Of a stretch of DNA of 64,000 nucleotides, positions 1 to 9,487 are shown one piece after another. Each line of letters begins with the position of its first letter. Position 1 is the stretch's first letter. The position numbers and the translations under genes were made by a program. Below the pieces are notes generated by a model that saw only the letters and a list, made by a program, of their open reading frames with translations, was not told where the DNA came from and did no database searches. Source of the DNA: Phycisphaerales bacterium (lineage in GTDB: Bacteria; Planctomycetota; Phycisphaerae; Phycisphaerales; UBA5793); assembly GCA_020852515.1 (NCBI GenBank), contig JADZAS010000013.1, forward strand, positions 434,001 through 498,000, read 5' to 3'.

Positions 1-2
1 TT

Positions 3-107
3 CTGACGCCCGATTCGCAATCGAAGGAAACCACCGCAGAGATGGTGTCGAAACTGATTGACGTCGTCGAGCCTGTCATCGCGACAGTCCAAGAAGGTGT
101 GAAATGA
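3..107 (+). CDS. 3' end of an unidentified gene upstream of the polysaccharide genes
   Basis: Only the last 34 codons are in the window; they read into a TGA that overlaps the ATG of the next gene (ATGA). The visible tail (ending IATVQEGVK) is a short, mildly amphipathic sequence without a motif I recognise. The four-base overlap implies translational coupling with the chain-length/kinase gene, so it probably belongs to the same exopolysaccharide operon. Function cannot be named from this fragment. Confidence 0.6.
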   Translation: MTPDSQSKETTAEMVSKLIDVVEPVIATVQEGVK

Positions 108-2389
108 ACGCAGACGGACAGATGCAGGTTCACCGCGTGCAGGTCGGTGACGGCCTGGTCGGGCCGGCAGCCGAGGAGCGCCAGGCCGGGGCGGTGGCGC
201 TGCTCCACCGCCGGCTGCGCGGCCGGTACCCGATCGCGATCATCCTGGCCGCGGTGTTCGCGTCGATCGGCATCGTTGGCGGCTACCTCTCAAGCGGGCC
301 GCAGTACACGAGCGAAGGGTTCATTCGAATTGTTCCAACGCTGCCGCGCTTGATGTACCGCACGGAAGAGAACGAGATGCCGCCGCTGTTCGGCGAGTTT
401 GTCGCCTCGCAGGCCGAGATCATCGACTCCCCCCGTGTTCTGCAGCAGGCCGCCGACGATTCGAAGCTCACAGAAATAGGATGGCCCATTGGCGGTGACG
501 GCGCTTCAAAACTGAAACGAAGCATCGACGTCAACTATCGTCGCGGGACTCAGATCATTTTTGTGAGCGCGACGACCGATTCGCCGCGCGAGTCGGAGCG
601 GGCGGTCAACGCGGTCATCGAAGCCTACATGGCTCTCTATGGCGACACTTCCGACTCTGAGGTTACCGAGAAGGTAAGTCTTCTGCGCTCCCGCCGCACC
701 GATCTTGAGAACCGCCTCACCAGTATTCGCGGTTCCATCCTCGCGTTCAGCGACAACTACGGCTCATCCGATCTGGACTCGATCCTGGCGGCGCGCACGC
801 AGGAACTCATTTCCATTGAGCAGGACATCTTCACTGTAAAGCAGCGCATTCTCGGGCTGGAGACGGCCGAGCCTCGTGAGACCGGCTCCCAAACAGGCGA
901 GCCTGATCTCTCACTGGAGTACCTCGCCAAAATGGATCCTACCGGCCTCGGAGAACTCGTACGCCAGCGCGAGCAACTCGACGCGCAGATTGAAGAAGCC
1001 CAACGCTTCGGCCCGCGTCATGTTCAGACCCGCCGGTTGATCGAAGAGCGCGACGTCCTGAACTCGCAGATCAACAAGCGGCTGGAGGTCGTTCGCGGCT
1101 GGGCCCGCGACGGCAGCCTCACTCCAACTGAACTGGCCGGCAACACCGGCGATCTGACGCTTCAGCAGGCGCAGGATCTGCTCGCGAGGCTGGAGACCGC
1201 CCGCAATGCCGCCTTTGAGGAAATGCAGCGAATCTCCAAAGCCATGAGTGAGATCGACGCGAAGCGCGAGGAGGCGGAATCCGTAAAGGGCTGGCTTGCC
1301 GAGACGGCGCGCGCTCTCGAACAGCTGCTCGTCGAGACACAGAACTCGACTCAGGGTCGCATCGACCCTTCGCTGGGCGACCTGCCGACCCAACCCTCCA
1401 AGGACCGCCGCTTCCAGCTCGCCGTCCTCGGCGGCATGGCTGGCGCGGGCTTCGGCGTCGGCCTTGTGCTGCTCTTCGGCCTGCTCAGACCGAGTTTCCG
1501 CTACCTTGATGAGATCGAAGAAGCCGAGACGCTTCTGCCCGTGCTCGGCACACTGCCCGATCTGAGCAGCGAAGCTGAAGACCTCGAATCGATGGCCACG
1601 CTGAGCGTCCATCACTTGCGCAACATGCTCGCCATGCAGGCCCGGCCGCGCAAGCAGGGCGGAACGGCGTTCATGGTCACGAGCGCCCGGCCCGGCGACG
1701 GCAAGACGAGTCTGACGGTTGCGCTGGGCATGTCGTTCGCCGCCCAGGGCGTCAAGGTGCTCCTGATCGACGCCGACCTCATCGGCCACGGCCTCTCGCC
1801 GACGATGCGCATGGATGGCAAGGTCGGCCTGCGCCAGGTTGCCGGCGGCGCCTCGCTGGCCGAGTGCATCGTGCCATCGCGCATCGCCAATCTCTCCGTG
1901 CTGCCCGCCGGCCAGTCCACGCGTCAGAGCGCCGGGTCCAACGGCAAGGCTGCATCGAATGGGTCGCTCGAAGCCGAACACCTCTCCACCGAGCGCATGC
2001 ACGAACTGATCGACGAAGCCCGGAGCAAGTTCGACATCGTGCTCATCGACACGGGGCCGCTGATGGGGAGCCTCGAAGCCAATGTGCTGGCGACGGTCGT
2101 GGACCGCGTGGTGCTCACCGTGCCGCGCGGCCAGGATCCGCGCCTGCTCCGTGCCGCCTTGGGCCGGCTGCGCTCGGTTGGCGCGACGTGCGCCGGCCTC
2201 GTCTTCAATCGCGCCACGCCCACCGATCTGCGCAGCAGCATGAGCACGATCTCGTTCCACTCGCAGAGCATGCGATCCAACGGCGAAGTGGGTCCGGAGT
2301 CCACAGCCGAGTCCCGGCACGCTCTCGTCCGCGCCATTCTGATGAGCGGCCAGCCTGCAGACAACAAGAAGGCCGCTGACAAAGCTTGA
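104..2389 (+). CDS. Wzz-type polysaccharide chain-length protein fused to a CpsD/CapB-like tyrosine kinase domain
   Basis: This inner-membrane protein of 761 residues should control polymer length and export of exopolysaccharide. A first membrane segment lies at about residues 44-62, followed by a long periplasmic region with coiled-coil character (about 190-430) and a second membrane segment at about 439-461. The cytoplasmic ATPase has Walker A (RPGDGKTS, about 528-535), Walker A' (VLLIDADL, about 552) and Walker B (IVLIDTGP, about 645). This is the standard bacterial tyrosine kinase layout. The expected C-terminal tyrosine cluster is absent: the last 50 residues are rich in Ser, Asn and Ala and contain no Tyr. 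It is therefore either a kinase that phosphorylates another protein or an ATPase-only regulator. It overlaps both neighbours by four bases. Confidence 0.9.
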   Translation: MNADGQMQVHRVQVGDGLVGPAAEERQAGAVALLHRRLRGRYPIAIILAAVFASIGIVGGYLSSGPQYTSEGFIRIVPTLPRLMYRTEENEMPPLFGEFVASQAEIIDSPRVLQQAADDSKLTEIGWPIGGDGASKLKRSIDVNYRRGTQIIFVSATTDSPRESERAVNAVIEAYMALYGDTSDSEVTEKVSLLRSRRTDLENRLTSIRGSILAFSDNYGSSDLDSILAARTQELISIEQDIFTVKQRILGLETAEPRETGSQTGEPDLSLEYLAKMDPTGLGELVRQREQLDAQIEEAQRFGPRHVQTRRLIEERDVLNSQINKRLEVVRGWARDGSLTPTELAGNTGDLTLQQAQDLLARLETARNAAFEEMQRISKAMSEIDAKREEAESVKGWLAETARALEQLLVETQNSTQGRIDPSLGDLPTQPSKDRRFQLAVLGGMAGAGFGVGLVLLFGLLRPSFRYLDEIEEAETLLPVLGTLPDLSSEAEDLESMATLSVHHLRNMLAMQARPRKQGGTAFMVTSARPGDGKTSLTVALGMSFAAQGVKVLLIDADLIGHGLSPTMRMDGKVGLRQVAGGASLAECIVPSRIANLSVLPAGQSTRQSAGSNGKAASNGSLEAEHLSTERMHELIDEARSKFDIVLIDTGPLMGSLEANVLATVVDRVVLTVPRGQDPRLLRAALGRLRSVGATCAGLVFNRATPTDLRSSMSTISFHSQSMRSNGEVGPESTAESRHALVRAILMSGQPADNKKAADKA

Positions 2390-3861
2390 CGCTACTCACG
2401 CGACATCCCGAGACCAGCGTCGAGCCCGCCGAGCCCGCGCGCCCGGTCTTCTGGGGCCTCGATCACAAGGCGCTGCACGATCGCTTCTGGGCTTCGCGCG
2501 GCGTGCAGGTCGTGCGGCCGGGCATGCTCGTCGAGCGCGCTAAGGGGCAGGAGCCGGTCCGGGTGCGCGAAGGGCCGGGCAAGCGCCATCGCGGCGACTT
2601 CTACCTGCTCCTGGGCGAGCGCGATCTCGTGCTCTTCCGCCTGGCCCCGCTTCTCGATCGCTTCTCTTGGCTCAAGCCTCGCTCGATGCGGCTGCGGCTG
2701 GTGGAGCAGGAGCCCGAGCCTTATCTGGAGCGCGTCGAGACCGATGAGCAAGGCCTGCTCAAGCGCATCCGTCGGCTTTACCACAGTCGATCGAGCGCCA
2801 CGCAGCAGGCCTGGCTCACCGCCGACGGCAGCATCGCCCTGCTCTGGGCCCAGTCGCCCAGCCTCGCGCAGGCGAAGCGCGCCATCAAGCGCCGCCTGCG
2901 CCACGATGCGATCGTGCCTGAGATCGCCCGCGCGCGGCTGTTCAACACCGACGCGGACGCAAGCCGCATTGATCAATTCCTCCTTGTCCTGCAACGACTC
3001 TGGCAGCGGCCGGGGGCCACGCTCGACGGGGTCTACGAGTTCAGCCCCGGCATCTGGGTGCACGAACAGGCGCAGGTCGCGCCCGGCGCTCGTCTCATTG
3101 CGCCACTCTGGATCGGCGCGGGCACGCGCATCGACGCCGCGGAAGTTGTGGTGGGGCCAGGCGGAGTCGCCGACAGCGCTAGTGCCCACGTTGATCTCCA
3201 GCCCATCGACTGGGAGCACATTCGCTTTGCCTCGCGCAGCCGCTTCACGCGCGGCGACGCAGCCCCGCTGTCCCGACCCGGCAAGCGGCTCTTTGACATC
3301 GCCTTCGCCAGCGCGGCGCTTCTCGGCACCGCCATCATCTATCCTCTGGCCATCGCCGCGATCGTCCGCGAAGACGGCTGGCCCGCGTTCTTCATTCATC
3401 GCCGGCAGACGCTCGGCGGCCGCGAGTTTCCGTGTTACAAGTTCCGCACGATGTTCCGCAACGCCGAGGCGTTGAAGGCGGATCTCGTGCAGGCGAACGC
3501 GTGCGACGGCCCGCAGTTCCACATCGAAGATGACCCGCGCGTGCTCAAGGTCGGCAAGATCCTGCGCAAGTATCACCTCGATGAACTGCCCCAGTTCTGG
3601 AACGTGCTGCTCGGCCACATGAGCGTCGTCGGGCCGCGGCCCAGCCCGGACAAAGAGAACCAGTACTGCCCCACGTGGCGCGAAGCGCGATTGAGCGTGC
3701 GGCCCGGCGTGACTGGACTGTGGCAGGTCCGCCGCACGCGCCGACCCGAGAACGACTTCCAGGAGTGGATCCGCTACGACCTGGAGTACGTGCAGAACCA
3801 GAACTGGCGACTCGATCTTTGGATCATCTTCGAGACGATCCGCAAGATATTGATCCGATGA
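2386..3861 (+). CDS. Polyprenyl-phosphate sugar-1-phosphate transferase with an N-terminal beta-helix-like region
   Basis: This is the likely initiating enzyme of the exopolysaccharide pathway, moving a sugar-1-phosphate from a nucleotide sugar to undecaprenyl phosphate at the inner membrane. The C-terminal third (about 297-490) is a bacterial sugar transferase domain: KRLFDI plus one membrane helix, then FPCYKFRTM, the LDELPQFWNVL block, GPRP, and RPGVTGLWQV. In place of the usual membrane-spanning N-terminus there is a soluble stretch. It includes hexapeptide-like turns at about 222-262 (VAPGARLIAPLWIGAGTRI) resembling a left-handed beta-helix. The start is TTG, overlapping the upstream stop (TTGA); no better start lies nearby. 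The sugar specificity cannot be read from sequence. Confidence 0.88.
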   Translation: MTLLTRHPETSVEPAEPARPVFWGLDHKALHDRFWASRGVQVVRPGMLVERAKGQEPVRVREGPGKRHRGDFYLLLGERDLVLFRLAPLLDRFSWLKPRSMRLRLVEQEPEPYLERVETDEQGLLKRIRRLYHSRSSATQQAWLTADGSIALLWAQSPSLAQAKRAIKRRLRHDAIVPEIARARLFNTDADASRIDQFLLVLQRLWQRPGATLDGVYEFSPGIWVHEQAQVAPGARLIAPLWIGAGTRIDAAEVVVGPGGVADSASAHVDLQPIDWEHIRFASRSRFTRGDAAPLSRPGKRLFDIAFASAALLGTAIIYPLAIAAIVREDGWPAFFIHRRQTLGGREFPCYKFRTMFRNAEALKADLVQANACDGPQFHIEDDPRVLKVGKILRKYHLDELPQFWNVLLGHMSVVGPRPSPDKENQYCPTWREARLSVRPGVTGLWQVRRTRRPENDFQEWIRYDLEYVQNQNWRLDLWIIFETIRKILIR

Positions 3862-3883
3862 CCTGCCTCATGTGGAGCTTGAA

Positions 3884-6800
3884 ATGACACGACGCGGCAA
3901 GAAGCGTCTCCTCATTCTCGTGGGCATCACCGCGCTGCTCGGCGGTGCGGCAACGGGCGCGTATTTCGTCCGCGAAGCGCGGCGGGCCCAGCAGATCGCC
4001 CAAGCGTATGCAGAAGGCATGGCGGCCTATGACGCCGGCGACTACGAGAACGCGCTGCGCGGCTTGGGCAAGGCGCTCTCGGAGCACCGCGAGGATCCGG
4101 AAGTGCTCTACCGTGTCGCCGACGCCCGGTGGCATGTGCCGGTCGAGAACAACCGCCACCTGGGCGCCGCGATCCCTTACGCGCGCGAAGCGGCCAACCG
4201 AGCCCCGCAAGATGCGCGGCCGCTGGCGCTGCTGCTGGTCTTGTATCGCCGGGTGGGATTCGTCACCGAGCGGCTTGATGCTGCTGAGCGGCTGCTGGCG
4301 CTGGACGGGGCGCATCAGCAGGCTCACATCGCCAGGATCGAGTGCCTGGCCACGCTGGGCCGTTCGAGCGAAGTGCAGGCCGCGGTTGATGCGTTGCTCG
4401 CTGTGCACTCTCAGGACCTCTACGGCCACCAGTCGCGCATCGAGACGATGCGACTCAACGGCCACCCCGCAGAAGAAGTGCTCGCGTACACGAAAGATCT
4501 TGTCACGCAGTATCCCGAAAATCTCATGCTCGCGACGCTGCAGGTGCGCGTGCTGGCCGCATACGGCAATCGCGAGGAGGCCATCGAAGCAGCCAAGCGC
4601 GCCCAAGGGCTGAAGATTCCTGATGCTGAAGCCCTGCTCGAACTCGTCCGCATGCTCGATCAGATCGGCCTGCGCACGGATGCCGATGTGCTCCTCGATC
4701 GAAACGCGATGGACACGCAGTTCCGCGACGACGTGCACGCGTATCTCATCGAGCGAGCCTGGAAGGCTGGCCAGATGGATCGCGCCCGTCAGCACGCGGC
4801 GATGCACGCCGAGCCGCTCGATGCGACTCCTTCGCGACTGCTTGGCTGGATCGCGCTGACCGCGCTTCCGGTTGATGGCGGCTGGCAGTCCGGCGCCGTC
4901 GGCGCCGAACTGACCACGCGCACCGATGACCAGGGCCGCTATTGGCAGGGGCTGCTCGACAGCCGCGAGTTCATGGATGCGGCTGAGTACAGCAAGGCGC
5001 GGCAGCGTCTCTCGGAACTGGTGGCGCTTCCTGTAACCGACAGTCTGGCGTGGTTGATGCTCGGCGAGGCCGATCAGCGCCTCGGCGAATCGGAGATGGC
5101 CGTGCTGAGCCTTGAGGAAGCCGTGCGGCAGGATCCGACGTCTTCACGTGCGCAGATGATGCTGGCGACTTCGCTGCTCGATTTGGGCCGCCTGGATGAG
5201 GCTCGCCTTCCGGCCGAGCGAGCGGTCATGTCCAACCCCGGCGCAGCCGAGGCGCTGACGCTGGCCCGTATCTACGTCGCGCTCATCGATGCCAACCGCG
5301 CTGACCAGCGCATCCGCGATGGTGTGGTCACGATCCTGGAGGAGATGTCTGCACAGGCGCCGGACCAGGCCGATGTGCAGGCGCTGTTGGCGCGGACGTA
5401 CGTGGCCGTCGGGCATCTCGAAGAGGCACAGGTGGTGATCGGTCAGATGGCGACGATGGAGCGGCTGCCGAACTCAGCCGTGTTGCTTGATCTGGCCAAC
5501 GCCTGCAGGCGATCGGCGCCGCAACTCGTCGAGGGGGTGCTCGCCGTCGCCGCGCGGCTCGAGACCGTCGGTCCGGGGCTCATGGCGCTGCAGATGAGCG
5601 CCGGCTCGGCGGCGCTTGCGCCTGAGGTGGTGCGCGCCAGGTACGAAGATGCGATCAAGACCGCGGATGATGCGAACCTGCGCATGCAGTACGAAATCGC
5701 CTACGCACGGTATCTGGATGCAACGGGTGATGAGGGCGCACTTGCTGAACTCAAGCGCATCTCGACGGCGTATCCGGATCGGCCCGAGGCGCAGAACGCG
5801 CTGCTCGACTCCCGCGCGGGGTGGACGGATGAGAAGTGCATCGTTGATGCGATCGAACGTCTCAAAGCTGTGACAGGCGAGAACGCGGCCCGCTGGAAAC
5901 TCGCAGATGCTCAGCGCCGCCTCGCGTTCGAGCCGGGCGACGAGGCGGCCTCGGCGGTTGTGCTTTCACTGACGCCGCTCACGCAGCCGCCCTCGTCGAA
6001 TGTTCGGGCGATGATGCTGTGTTCCGACGCCATGCTCATGCTCGGCGACAAGCGGCAGGCGATCGACATTCTTCTGCGCGCCCTTGACCGTGATTCGAGC
6101 AATCCACTGCTTTACGCGCACACGATCGACCTGCTCCAGAGTGCCGGCCGGGCCACCGAGGCGGCGACGCGGCTGCGCGAGTTCCTCGCGATCCGGACGC
6201 TGAGCCCGGAGTTTCAGCGCCGGCGCGTTGAACTGCTGGCGCGAGCCGCCATGTGGGACGAAGCGATCCGCGATTGCGAATCGCTTCTGGCGGCGACCGG
6301 CGAGTCGCAGGATCGGCTGATGCTGGCCGTGCTTCATGGCGGCCACGGTCAATCTGCGGACGCCCGGCGGCTTTTTGATGGGTTGCTCGCCGAACCCGAT
6401 GCGTCTCGCGACGTGCGCATCGCGGCGGCGGACTTCTACGCCGCGGCCGAGAGCGTCGAGCGCGGCGCGGAAATGCTCAAGCCACTTCAGGAGCAACTGA
6501 CGGCCTCTGAATACATCGCGCTGCTGGCCGGCTACTACGAACGGCAGGGTCGGCTCGACGAAACAGCCAGACTGCTGGAGACGCAGGCCCAATCCTCCGG
6601 CGATGGCGATGACTGGGCTGCACTGGCCGAATTCCAGATCCGCACGCGCCAGGCGGATCAGGCCCGGTCGACCATCGCCGCCGGCCTGAGAGCCGATGCG
6701 GATCATCCGGCCCTGCTCGCGCTGCACAGCCTGATCGATTCGCTTGAGTCCGGCAGCCTTGGCCCCGAGTCCATTGACGACATCATCGACGCGCTCGTCG

Positions 6801-8053
6801 ATGAGAGCCTTCGGCCCGCGATGAAACAGATCGCCGCGGCGATGCAGTACGCCGAAGCGAACCCGGGCGACTCTGCCGGCTACATCAAGCGGCTGCGCGA
6901 CGCCGTGGACAGCGAGCCCGCTCTGATCCTCGGCTGGCAACTGCTCGCGGGCGCTCTGCTCAACGCGGGCCAGGCGGATGAGGCCGTGCTGGCGGCACAG
7001 AACGCGGCGCGCGTCCTCCCGAATTCGGTCCGGGCGGCAGAACTGCTGGCCACGACACTGGCGGATGCCGGGCGCTTCACCGAAGCACGGGCCGGGGCGG
7101 GCCGGTGGCGGCAACTCGATTCGGAGCGCCCGACTCGCGCCGATCTCCTCATTGCCCAGATCGAGACGCAGTCAGGACAGCCGGAGCGGGCCCTCACGGC
7201 GATCCAGCCGTGGGTGGAGCGCATCAAGGCGGAGGCGGACCAGTTTCCAACGCGCCTTGGCCTCTACGCGAGCATTCTCATTCAGGCTGGCCGCGCGGAT
7301 GAGGCGCATGAGCTGATCTGGCCGCGAGCCGAGAAGAGCGGCGACTGGGCTCAGGCGTACGTGCGGCTCGCCGCAGAGATCGGCGACGTCTCGCTGGGCG
7401 TCCAGTGGGTGGATCGAGCGGAGCCGCTTGTCCCGCTGACGCCCGACACGCGCATGGGAATGGCTCAGGTCCGCTCCGAATTCGGGCAGCGCGGCGGCGG
7501 GGCGGATCAGTTCCGCAAGGCGGTGGCGCTGCTCGAGCCGCTTCAGTCGGATCCGGCCTTCCCGGCGGCGGCGCTGGCGATGCTCGCCGGCTGCCAGCAG
7601 CAACTCGGCGAAATCGCCGCCGCGGAGGCCACGTATCGCAAGGCGCTGGCCGCGGCGCCGGGCGACCCGATCATTCTCAACAACCTGGCCTACCTGCTGC
7701 TCGATTCGGCGGAGAACGCCGACGAAGCACTTCAGATGGCCACGCAGGCAGTCGCTGCCGCGAAGCAGCGCAATCTCCCCGCGGGCATCCGCGCCAACCT
7801 GGCGGACACGCTCGGCACGGCTCAATTGAGTGCCGGCCTGTTTGATGAAGCGCAGCGGAGTTTCCGCGATGGCCTGGTCCTCGACGGGCGCAATGCACTG
7901 CTGCAACTCGGCCTGGCGGAAGCACTTGCGCGAGCCGGGCGCGTGGATGATGCCCGGGTGCAATACGAGCAGGTCGCCGCACGGCGCGACGTCAATCGGA
8001 GTGATGCGGATCTGGCCGCCCGGCTGGACCGCGTCGCGGCGCTGGTGAACTAG
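3884..8053 (+). CDS. Giant membrane-anchored TPR-repeat protein of the exopolysaccharide locus
   Basis: The protein is about 1389 residues, with a short basic N-terminus and one membrane segment (residues about 7-27). The rest is helical tetratricopeptide repeats with A-x-A-x-x-L spacing up to the C-terminus (for example EAEATYRKALAAAPGDP near 1250). It resembles the large TPR proteins found with EPS and PEP-CTERM loci, where they scaffold export or sorting machinery; that role is inferred from context. A GTG at 3872 is in frame, but the ATG at 3884 has GGAG six bases upstream and is preferred. It lies 22 bases after the sugar transferase, so it is probably the last gene of that operon. Confidence 0.85.
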   Translation: MTRRGKKRLLILVGITALLGGAATGAYFVREARRAQQIAQAYAEGMAAYDAGDYENALRGLGKALSEHREDPEVLYRVADARWHVPVENNRHLGAAIPYAREAANRAPQDARPLALLLVLYRRVGFVTERLDAAERLLALDGAHQQAHIARIECLATLGRSSEVQAAVDALLAVHSQDLYGHQSRIETMRLNGHPAEEVLAYTKDLVTQYPENLMLATLQVRVLAAYGNREEAIEAAKRAQGLKIPDAEALLELVRMLDQIGLRTDADVLLDRNAMDTQFRDDVHAYLIERAWKAGQMDRARQHAAMHAEPLDATPSRLLGWIALTALPVDGGWQSGAVGAELTTRTDDQGRYWQGLLDSREFMDAAEYSKARQRLSELVALPVTDSLAWLMLGEADQRLGESEMAVLSLEEAVRQDPTSSRAQMMLATSLLDLGRLDEARLPAERAVMSNPGAAEALTLARIYVALIDANRADQRIRDGVVTILEEMSAQAPDQADVQALLARTYVAVGHLEEAQVVIGQMATMERLPNSAVLLDLANACRRSAPQLVEGVLAVAARLETVGPGLMALQMSAGSAALAPEVVRARYEDAIKTADDANLRMQYEIAYARYLDATGDEGALAELKRISTAYPDRPEAQNALLDSRAGWTDEKCIVDAIERLKAVTGENAARWKLADAQRRLAFEPGDEAASAVVLSLTPLTQPPSSNVRAMMLCSDAMLMLGDKRQAIDILLRALDRDSSNPLLYAHTIDLLQSAGRATEAATRLREFLAIRTLSPEFQRRRVELLARAAMWDEAIRDCESLLAATGESQDRLMLAVLHGGHGQSADARRLFDGLLAEPDASRDVRIAAADFYAAAESVERGAEMLKPLQEQLTASEYIALLAGYYERQGRLDETARLLETQAQSSGDGDDWAALAEFQIRTRQADQARSTIAAGLRADADHPALLALHSLIDSLESGSLGPESIDDIIDALVDESLRPAMKQIAAAMQYAEANPGDSAGYIKRLRDAVDSEPALILGWQLLAGALLNAGQADEAVLAAQNAARVLPNSVRAAELLATTLADAGRFTEARAGAGRWRQLDSERPTRADLLIAQIETQSGQPERALTAIQPWVERIKAEADQFPTRLGLYASILIQAGRADEAHELIWPRAEKSGDWAQAYVRLAAEIGDVSLGVQWVDRAEPLVPLTPDTRMGMAQVRSEFGQRGGGADQFRKAVALLEPLQSDPAFPAAALAMLAGCQQQLGEIAAAEATYRKALAAAPGDPIILNNLAYLLLDSAENADEALQMATQAVAAAKQRNLPAGIRANLADTLGTAQLSAGLFDEAQRSFRDGLVLDGRNALLQLGLAEALARAGRVDDARVQYEQVAARRDVNRSDADLAARLDRVAALVN

Positions 8054-8593
8054 CGCTGCATCGGGCTTCCCGTCCTGGGCTGGCCCGCGAAGTTATCCAC
8101 AATTCAACCACCACTTGGCCAGCGCGCGAGCGAATCTCCGCGCGCTGGGGGTCGTTTCGTGCCCACTATCCGCAGCGCGCGAACGGCGAATGGCGTCCCA
8201 CTTCCTCCAAATCACCTGTATTCGCAGAACTGGCAGGGGATTCTCGTGAGTTGCCGCGGAAGTTGATTCCTGAGGAAACAAAAACTTCACAGAATGTGGT
8301 ATTTTGCGGCTTTGGGGGTTGACATCCGCCTGCTTTGGGGGGAAACTGTACGCGTTACAGTCCGGCCTGTCGGTCGCGACTGCGATGGAGAGATGATCGC
8401 TGCGGATTCTGTCCTTTTCCGCGGCTTCCGCCGTTCCGTGGTGGAACGTGTTAAAGGTTGAGTGATTCACAAGCGGCCGCTCGGCGTTTCTCGCTGCGCG
8501 CCCGTGGAAAGTCTTGCTCCGGGGGGAGCGGGTTCGGAGGATCCGGATTCGCTTCGAGATCGAGTGGAAGGTGTTCCGGAATCGGAGGATGAG
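8054..8593. other. Intergenic region of 540 bases, promoter side of the PLPA protein gene
   Basis: No convincing coding sequence is present; the plus-strand reading frame upstream of 8594 lacks signal-peptide character. The 8230-8460 part is less GC-rich than the flanks. It holds a TTGACA box and a perfect inverted repeat, annotated separately. If transcription starts there, the mRNA has a leader of over 200 bases. Confidence 0.6.
8319..8361 (+). promoter_or_regulatory. Candidate promoter with palindromic operator
   Basis: A consensus -35 box TTGACA (8319-8324) is followed at -10 distance by a perfect inverted repeat, ACTGTA-CGCGT-TACAGT (8345-8361). A dyad placed over the -10 region is the usual arrangement of a repressor site. 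The regulator is unknown, and the -10 itself (AACTGT) is poor. Confidence 0.4.
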
Positions 8594-9346
8594 ATGAAGA
8601 CGAATCGCATGAGTTTTATGGCTGCGACCTTGGCCGTCGGCACGATGGCCACAGTAGCGCTCGGCGCGGGTGAGAAGATCAAGGTCATCGAGACAGACCT
8701 TTGGGGTGCTGGTGGTGGTGGCGGGCCGTTCGAAGTTGAGCCAATCGGGTTTCCCACGAATCCTCAAGGGGTCGGCCTGCACGGCGCTGGAGCCGGAAAC
8801 TTCGTCACCTTCTGCGTCGAGACGGACGAATTCCTGAGCGAAGGTGGCGTCTATTTCATCCAGTTCAATGACGCGGCAGAGGCCGGTGGTTCTGGAGGTC
8901 CCAGCCCCGATCCCCTCAGCGATGCGACCCGGTACCTCTACGCCCACTTTATTCGCGGCACCATCCAAGCCGAACTCGACGCCTGGGACGCACACGTCGG
9001 CCCGACTGAGACGTTCACGTACGGCGCCTTCGCCGACGGCGAAGCGCTCCAAAAGGCGATCTGGCACTTGGAGGAAGAGACCGGCGGAAGCAACAACTTC
9101 CTCGTCGGCCTCGCAACGTGGGCGCTCGCAAACGGCACGCTCAGCGACCTCTCCGAGATCAGCAAAGTCCGCGTGATGAACATGTGGGACAACGCCAACT
9201 TCACCGGCAACCGCCAGGACCTGCTCGTCATGATCCCGCTGCCCGCTCCCGTTTGGATGGGCGGCGTCGGGCTCTGCGGCGTGATCGGTCTCGCGTTCCG
9301 CCAACGCCGCCGGTCCCGTCAGCATGGCGCTGATCTGGCGGTCTGA
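8594..9346 (+). CDS. Secreted protein with a C-terminal PLPA-type (PEP-CTERM-like) sorting signal
   Basis: The protein is 250 residues with a signal peptide (MKTNRMSF... to about residue 26). The C-terminus has the tripartite layout of an exosortase substrate: the motif IPLPAPVWMG, a hydrophobic helix (GVGLCGVIGLAF) and an Arg cluster (RQRRRSR). The middle contains an FVTFCVETDEF block also found in the next gene. The ATG at 8594 is chosen because GGAGG lies five bases upstream and the signal peptide starts there; the frame is open further upstream but without such features. Its function is likely at the cell surface. The motif resembles the VPLPA-CTERM class, whose dedicated exosortase (XrtD) is known elsewhere; no exosortase is encoded in this window. 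Confidence 0.8.
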   Translation: MKTNRMSFMAATLAVGTMATVALGAGEKIKVIETDLWGAGGGGGPFEVEPIGFPTNPQGVGLHGAGAGNFVTFCVETDEFLSEGGVYFIQFNDAAEAGGSGGPSPDPLSDATRYLYAHFIRGTIQAELDAWDAHVGPTETFTYGAFADGEALQKAIWHLEEETGGSNNFLVGLATWALANGTLSDLSEISKVRVMNMWDNANFTGNRQDLLVMIPLPAPVWMGGVGLCGVIGLAFRQRRRSRQHGADLAV

Positions 9347-9407
9347 CGTCTTGGAATGAGGGTCCTCCAACCGGGGGCCCACCGGAACATCGCTATCGAA
9401 TCTCTTG

Positions 9408-9440
9408 CGTGGGCTGGCGTAACGTCAGCCCACGTTTTCT
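9408..9440 (+). terminator. Intrinsic terminator
   Basis: A nine-base perfect stem, CGTGGGCTG (9408-9416) with CAGCCCACG (9426-9434), is followed directly by TTTTCT. It separates the two PLPA paralogs, which are therefore likely to be separate transcripts or only partly co-transcribed. Confidence 0.8.
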
Positions 9441-9487
9441 AGACCGACTGGGAATCCAGTTGCGCCTCTTCGGAGATGGAGAACCAC

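Noticed and set aside
8093-9382. Minus-strand open frame of 429 codons across the first PLPA gene
   Set aside because: The plus strand there has a signal peptide, ribosome site and sorting signal; the minus frame has none.
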